9,118 nucleotides of DNA from DASVUC01 sp036387255. Lineage in GTDB: Bacteria > Planctomycetota > Phycisphaerae > Tepidisphaerales > Tepidisphaeraceae. A program made the translations under genes and the position numbers. The notes beneath the pieces were generated by a model, which was not told where the DNA came from, ran no database searches, and worked only from the letters and a program-made list of their open reading frames with translations. Below are positions 6,802 through 9,118 of this stretch, piece by piece. Location: positions 1-9,118 of the forward strand of contig DASVUC010000063.1 in the NCBI GenBank assembly GCA_036387255.1, given 5' to 3'. How positions within the stretch are numbered: position 1 is the stretch's first letter; each line of letters opens with the position of its first letter.

Positions 6802-7117
6802 GGCCCTTCCCTCAGCCAACGGCTGTCAACGCCACCTTCCAACCTGTTCAACAGTCAATGAACAACCCGCGGAAGAAGTTAGCGAAATGTTAGGTAAATG
6901 TAAAGGCTAAAGTAGAAGGAGTGTTTCTGTCTCAAGCTGCTTCGCGGAATGCACTTAGGCCACTTCCGAAACTTTTCCTCAACTTTTTCGACTAACAGTT
7001 GCTGAACAGCAGGTTGAACCATTCGCGCCCGCCGCGCGACCTCCTGTATCGGGCGCCGTTCCGTTTCCGCGCCCGCCGGACATTCTTATATGATCGTGCC
7101 CCACGAACTCGTCCCCC
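6802..7117. other. Intergenic spacer between divergent genes
   Basis: The stretch lies between the HTH gene (leftward) and the membrane fusion gene (rightward). It is more AT-rich than its surroundings at about 6855-7000. It has two short palindromes, CTGTT-C-AACAG (6844-6854) and TGCTG-AA-CAGCA (7000-7011), which could be operators but are not longer than chance readily allows. An AAGGAG at about 6915 is followed by no credible coding frame. No RNA gene is recognised. Confidence 0.4.
7064..7094 (+). promoter_or_regulatory. Weak promoter candidate for the membrane fusion gene
   Basis: TATGAT (7089-7094) is a good -10 match. The best -35 is only TTTCCG (7064-7069) at a 19-bp spacing. A start near 7100 would give a very short leader before TTG 7118. 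Confidence 0.3.
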
Positions 7118-8575
7118 TTGCAACCGGGTGCCGCCTTGCTTCTTCGCACTGAACAGAAGACCAAACGACGCAGACGAACTCTCATCATTGCCGGGGTGCT
7201 GGCGGTTGTGGTGGGGGTGGGGCTCTGGTTGACGATGAAGTCGCGCGCCAACAACAAGGCGGCGGATGCGGTGATGACGGTGCGGACGGAGGCGGCGGCG
7301 CGGGGGGACCTGGTTGAGATGGTGAGCGCGCCGGGGCAGGTGCAGCCTAAGACGAAGGTGCAGATCAGCGCGCGGGTGGCGGCGCGGATCCTGGAGCTGC
7401 CGTTCGATGAAGGGATGGCGGTGAAGAAGGGGAATGCCGCGGAGAAGGGTTCATTGCTGGTGAAGCTGGATGCGACCGAGATGGAGGCGCAGCTTCGGGC
7501 GACGGAGGCTCGGGCGAACGCGCAGCGGGCGCAGCTCGAGGAGGCGCAGTCGCGAATTTTGGCGAGTGATGCGGAGATCGCGGCGGCGAAGGTAATGCTG
7601 GAGGACGCGAAGCGCGACCTGGGGCGGCAGAAGCAATTGCTGACGTCGAAAGATGTGAGTCAATCGCTCGTGGATCAGGCGCAGGCGAAGGTGGATCAGC
7701 AGGAGAAACAGCTGGAGGCCTCGCAGCGGCAACTGGAGGCTTCGAAGAAGAACCTGGTGGTGCTGAAGCATCAGATCGATGCGGCGGAGGCGGAGATCGC
7801 GCGAGCGAAGGACAACTTGAGCTACACGGCGATCTATTCGCCGATCGATGGGATTGTGACACGGATGAACGCCAAGATGGGGGAGATGGTCGTCATGGGG
7901 ACGATGAACAATGCGGGGACGGTGATCCTGGAGGTTTCGGATTTGTCTGAGATGCAGGTGGATGCGCAGATCGACGAGAGCAACATCGCGGCGGTGAAAG
8001 AGGGGCAGAAGGCAAAGGTGCGGATCAGCGCTTATCCGGATGAGGTGTTTGATGGGGTGGTGAAGAACGTGGGGCTGGACACAGCGGAGCAGCAGCAGCG
8101 GATGATGGGCGGGGGCGGGGGAAACCAGGGGAAGTGGTACAAGGCCAAGGTGGTGCTTCAGACGAAGGGGCGGCGTGTGCCGGCGGGGCTCAGCGCGGAT
8201 GTGGATATTGAGACCAACGTGCATCGCGGCGTGTTGAAGGTGCCGACGCAGGCGGTGATGGGGAGGAACATTGATGAATTGCCGGAGGCGGTGAAGGGGA
8301 AGGCCGAGGTGGACAAGAGTAAGACGCTGGCGACAGTGGTTTATGTGTATCGGGACGGGAAGGCGGAAACGGTGCCGGTGACCATTGGGCCCGGGGATAT
8401 GACGCACACGGTGATTGCGGCGGGATTGAAGGAAGGGGAGAGGGTGATTGTGGGGCCTTATAAGGTACTGCCTACTTTGGCGGATGGGGCGAAGTGTAAG
8501 GAGGAGGGGGCGACGACGCAGCCGACTACTCGGACGGCAACCCAGGGCGCGGTTGCAGCTGGAAATTCGAAATAA
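7118..8575 (+). CDS. MacA/HlyD-type membrane fusion protein (efflux periplasmic adaptor)
   Basis: 485 residues. It links an inner-membrane transporter, usually a MacB-type ABC permease, to export across the envelope. The order is: a basic N terminus (KRRRR at 16-20), one membrane anchor (about 21-39, TLIIAGVLAVVVGVGLWL), a beta-barrel/lipoyl half starting GQVQPKTKVQISARVAARIL (73-92), a long Glu/Gln/Ala coiled-coil hairpin (about 121-232), then the second lipoyl half with YSPIDGIVTRMN (240-251). Next are the barrel with VDAQIDESNIAAVKEGQKAKV (281-301) and a membrane-proximal domain with LKVPTQAV (373-380) and AGLKEGERVIVG (435-446). A Gly-rich insert (330-335) lies in the barrel. The start is TTG 7118, with TTG 7136 as the alternative. 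No clear Shine-Dalgarno is seen and an in-frame stop at 7091-7093 limits any extension. The last residues GNSK and the stop lie in the inverted-repeat arm at 8561, and no permease gene follows in the window. Confidence 0.88.
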   Translation: MQPGAALLLRTEQKTKRRRRTLIIAGVLAVVVGVGLWLTMKSRANNKAADAVMTVRTEAAARGDLVEMVSAPGQVQPKTKVQISARVAARILELPFDEGMAVKKGNAAEKGSLLVKLDATEMEAQLRATEARANAQRAQLEEAQSRILASDAEIAAAKVMLEDAKRDLGRQKQLLTSKDVSQSLVDQAQAKVDQQEKQLEASQRQLEASKKNLVVLKHQIDAAEAEIARAKDNLSYTAIYSPIDGIVTRMNAKMGEMVVMGTMNNAGTVILEVSDLSEMQVDAQIDESNIAAVKEGQKAKVRISAYPDEVFDGVVKNVGLDTAEQQQRMMGGGGGNQGKWYKAKVVLQTKGRRVPAGLSADVDIETNVHRGVLKVPTQAVMGRNIDELPEAVKGKAEVDKSKTLATVVYVYRDGKAETVPVTIGPGDMTHTVIAAGLKEGERVIVGPYKVLPTLADGAKCKEEGATTQPTTRTATQGAVAAGNSK

Positions 8576-8598
8576 GAAATCCCAAACAAATTCGAAAT
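8561..8598 (+). repeat. 38-bp inverted repeat, left arm
   Basis: A perfect reverse-complement match to 8995-9032, continuing with one mismatch to 8603. It is AT-rich with ATTCGAAAT motifs, unlike the GC-rich surroundings. It covers the TAA stop of the membrane fusion gene (8573-8575) and ends 4 bp before the ATG of the enclosed gene. Confidence 0.95.
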
Positions 8599-8602
8599 TC
8601 AA

Positions 8603-8971
8603 ATGGACAAAGAGGAAAACGGGAAGCGGGTTTATGACTTGGAGGAGCGGACGGCAATGTTTGCGAAGCGGTGCCGGGAGCTGATTCGGGTGGTACCGCG
8701 GACGGTAACGAATCGTGAAGACGCGAAACAGCTCGCGCGATGCTCGGGATCGGTGGCGGCCAACTACCTCGAGGCAAATGCAGCGTTGGGGAAGAAAGAT
8801 TTCCAGATGCGGGTGCGAATACCTAGGAAAGAGGCGAAGGAGAGCAAGCTGTTTCTCCGACTGCTGTACACGGACAACACGGATGCGCAGGAGATGGAGC
8901 GAACTGCGCTTGTTCAGGAAGCGACGGAGTTAATCAGCATCTTTGGCGCCATTCTTCGTAAGTCGGAGTAG
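8603..8971 (+). CDS. Four-helix-bundle protein of the 23S rRNA intervening-sequence (S23/IVP) family
   Basis: 122 residues, the usual family length, and small, soluble and all-helical. Family landmarks are YDLEERTAMFAKRCREL (11-27) in helix 1, then QLARCSGSVAANYLEANAAL (43-62) matching the family pattern QLxRSxxSVxANxxEA, then KKDFQMRVRIPRKEAKESKL (64-83). The C-terminal helix is ALVQEATELISIFGAILRKS. Relatives are encoded in intervening sequences of 23S rRNA genes, and the Avd protein of diversity-generating retroelements has the same fold. Here the gene is outside any rRNA and lies between 38-bp inverted repeats. No ribosome site is visible because the left arm occupies that place, so translation may depend on the membrane fusion gene ending 27 nt upstream. 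Its biochemical role is not known. Confidence 0.9.
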   Translation: MDKEENGKRVYDLEERTAMFAKRCRELIRVVPRTVTNREDAKQLARCSGSVAANYLEANAALGKKDFQMRVRIPRKEAKESKLFLRLLYTDNTDAQEMERTALVQEATELISIFGAILRKSE

Positions 8972-8994
8972 CCGTTTCGAATTTGCTGTTTTGG

Positions 8995-9032
8995 ATTTCG
9001 AATTTGTTTGGGATTTCTTATTTCGAATTTCC
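8995..9032 (-). repeat. 38-bp inverted repeat, right arm
   Basis: Exact reverse complement of 8561-8598. A further short AATTCGAAAT-like piece lies at 8975-8985, between the stop of the four-helix-bundle gene and this arm. The whole unit 8561-9032 is 472 bp. In RNA the arms could pair into a long stem enclosing the gene. Confidence 0.95.
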
Positions 9033-9080
9033 GGAGGATGAAGAACTGAGTGATATAGATTGAGCAGTGAAGCGGGTCGG

Positions 9081-9118
9081 CCCCTCACCCCCGCCCTCTC
9101 CCGGGTACGGGAGAGGGC
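9081..9118 (+). repeat. Pyrimidine-rich hairpin repeat at the right edge
   Basis: CCCCTCACCC is followed by GCCCTCTCCCG-GGTA-CGGGAGAGGGC (9093-9118), a perfect 11-bp stem with a 4-nt loop. It shows the same plan as the repeat at 5226-5294 in the opposite orientation, so it is a dispersed family. It may continue beyond the window. No T tract follows inside the window. Confidence 0.75.

Noticed and set aside
6403..6861. Plus-strand frame over the double-HTH gene
   Set aside because: Low-complexity translation, while the minus frame gives two coherent helix-turn-helix segments and a sensible start.
6913..6994. Possible small gene after AAGGAG at about 6915, beginning at GTG
   Set aside because: The start codon overlaps the ribosome site and the peptide of about 25 residues has no recognisable feature.
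7451..8602. Minus-strand open frame (383 codons) over the membrane fusion gene
   Set aside because: His/Arg/Leu-rich shadow of a well-recognised HlyD-type protein.
8561..9032. An actual 23S rRNA gene with an intervening sequence
   Set aside because: The flanks are a protein gene and intergenic repeats, with no rRNA sequence recognised.

Overview
The window looks like chromosomal DNA of a high-GC member of the Planctomycetota, perhaps the Phycisphaerae. The evidence is combined: a very large secreted protein with autotransporter-type beta-strand repeats, a type I dockerin and a PEP-CTERM sorting tail; a freestanding four-helix-bundle (23S rRNA intervening-sequence type) gene; and a COG2401-like ABC ATPase and acetyltransferase pair. 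The lineage is inferred from gene content only.

Left part (1-6801): a compact group of four small genes. From right to left they are a double helix-turn-helix protein (-), an ASCH-domain protein (+), a soluble ABC-type ATPase (-), and a GNAT acetyltransferase fused to the start of a terminase-like P-loop ATPase (-, cut by the left edge). ASCH and the HTH gene overlap tail to tail by 7 bp. ASCH and the ABC gene start head to head only 22 bp apart. The ABC and GNAT genes point the same way but are separated by a 4.4 kb segment holding one 1360-residue secreted PEP-CTERM/dockerin protein. That segment is bounded by a perfect 28-bp direct repeat with a palindromic core (949-976 and 5340-5367). 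Joining the two repeat copies on paper leaves the ABC frame open up to a TGA that shares its A with the GNAT ATG (TGATG). The secreted-protein gene therefore looks like an insertion that split an ABC/GNAT-terminase operon.

Right part (6802-9118): a 316-bp spacer with a weak promoter candidate, then a MacA/HlyD-type membrane fusion protein (+), then a 122-residue four-helix-bundle protein (+) enclosed by a perfect 38-bp inverted repeat (8561-8598 and 8995-9032). The left arm encodes the last codons and stop of the membrane fusion protein, and no transporter permease follows within the window. The window ends in a hairpin repeat (9093-9118) of the same general type as one at 5226-5294.

A recurring theme is that dispersed repeats sit on the 3' ends of genes (ABC ATPase, secreted protein, membrane fusion protein) and supply their last residues or stop codons. 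The most unusual content is the HTH-ASCH-ABC-GNAT/terminase cluster. Its parts suggest nucleic-acid handling, possibly including base acetylation or packaging-type translocation, but its function cannot be read from the sequence.
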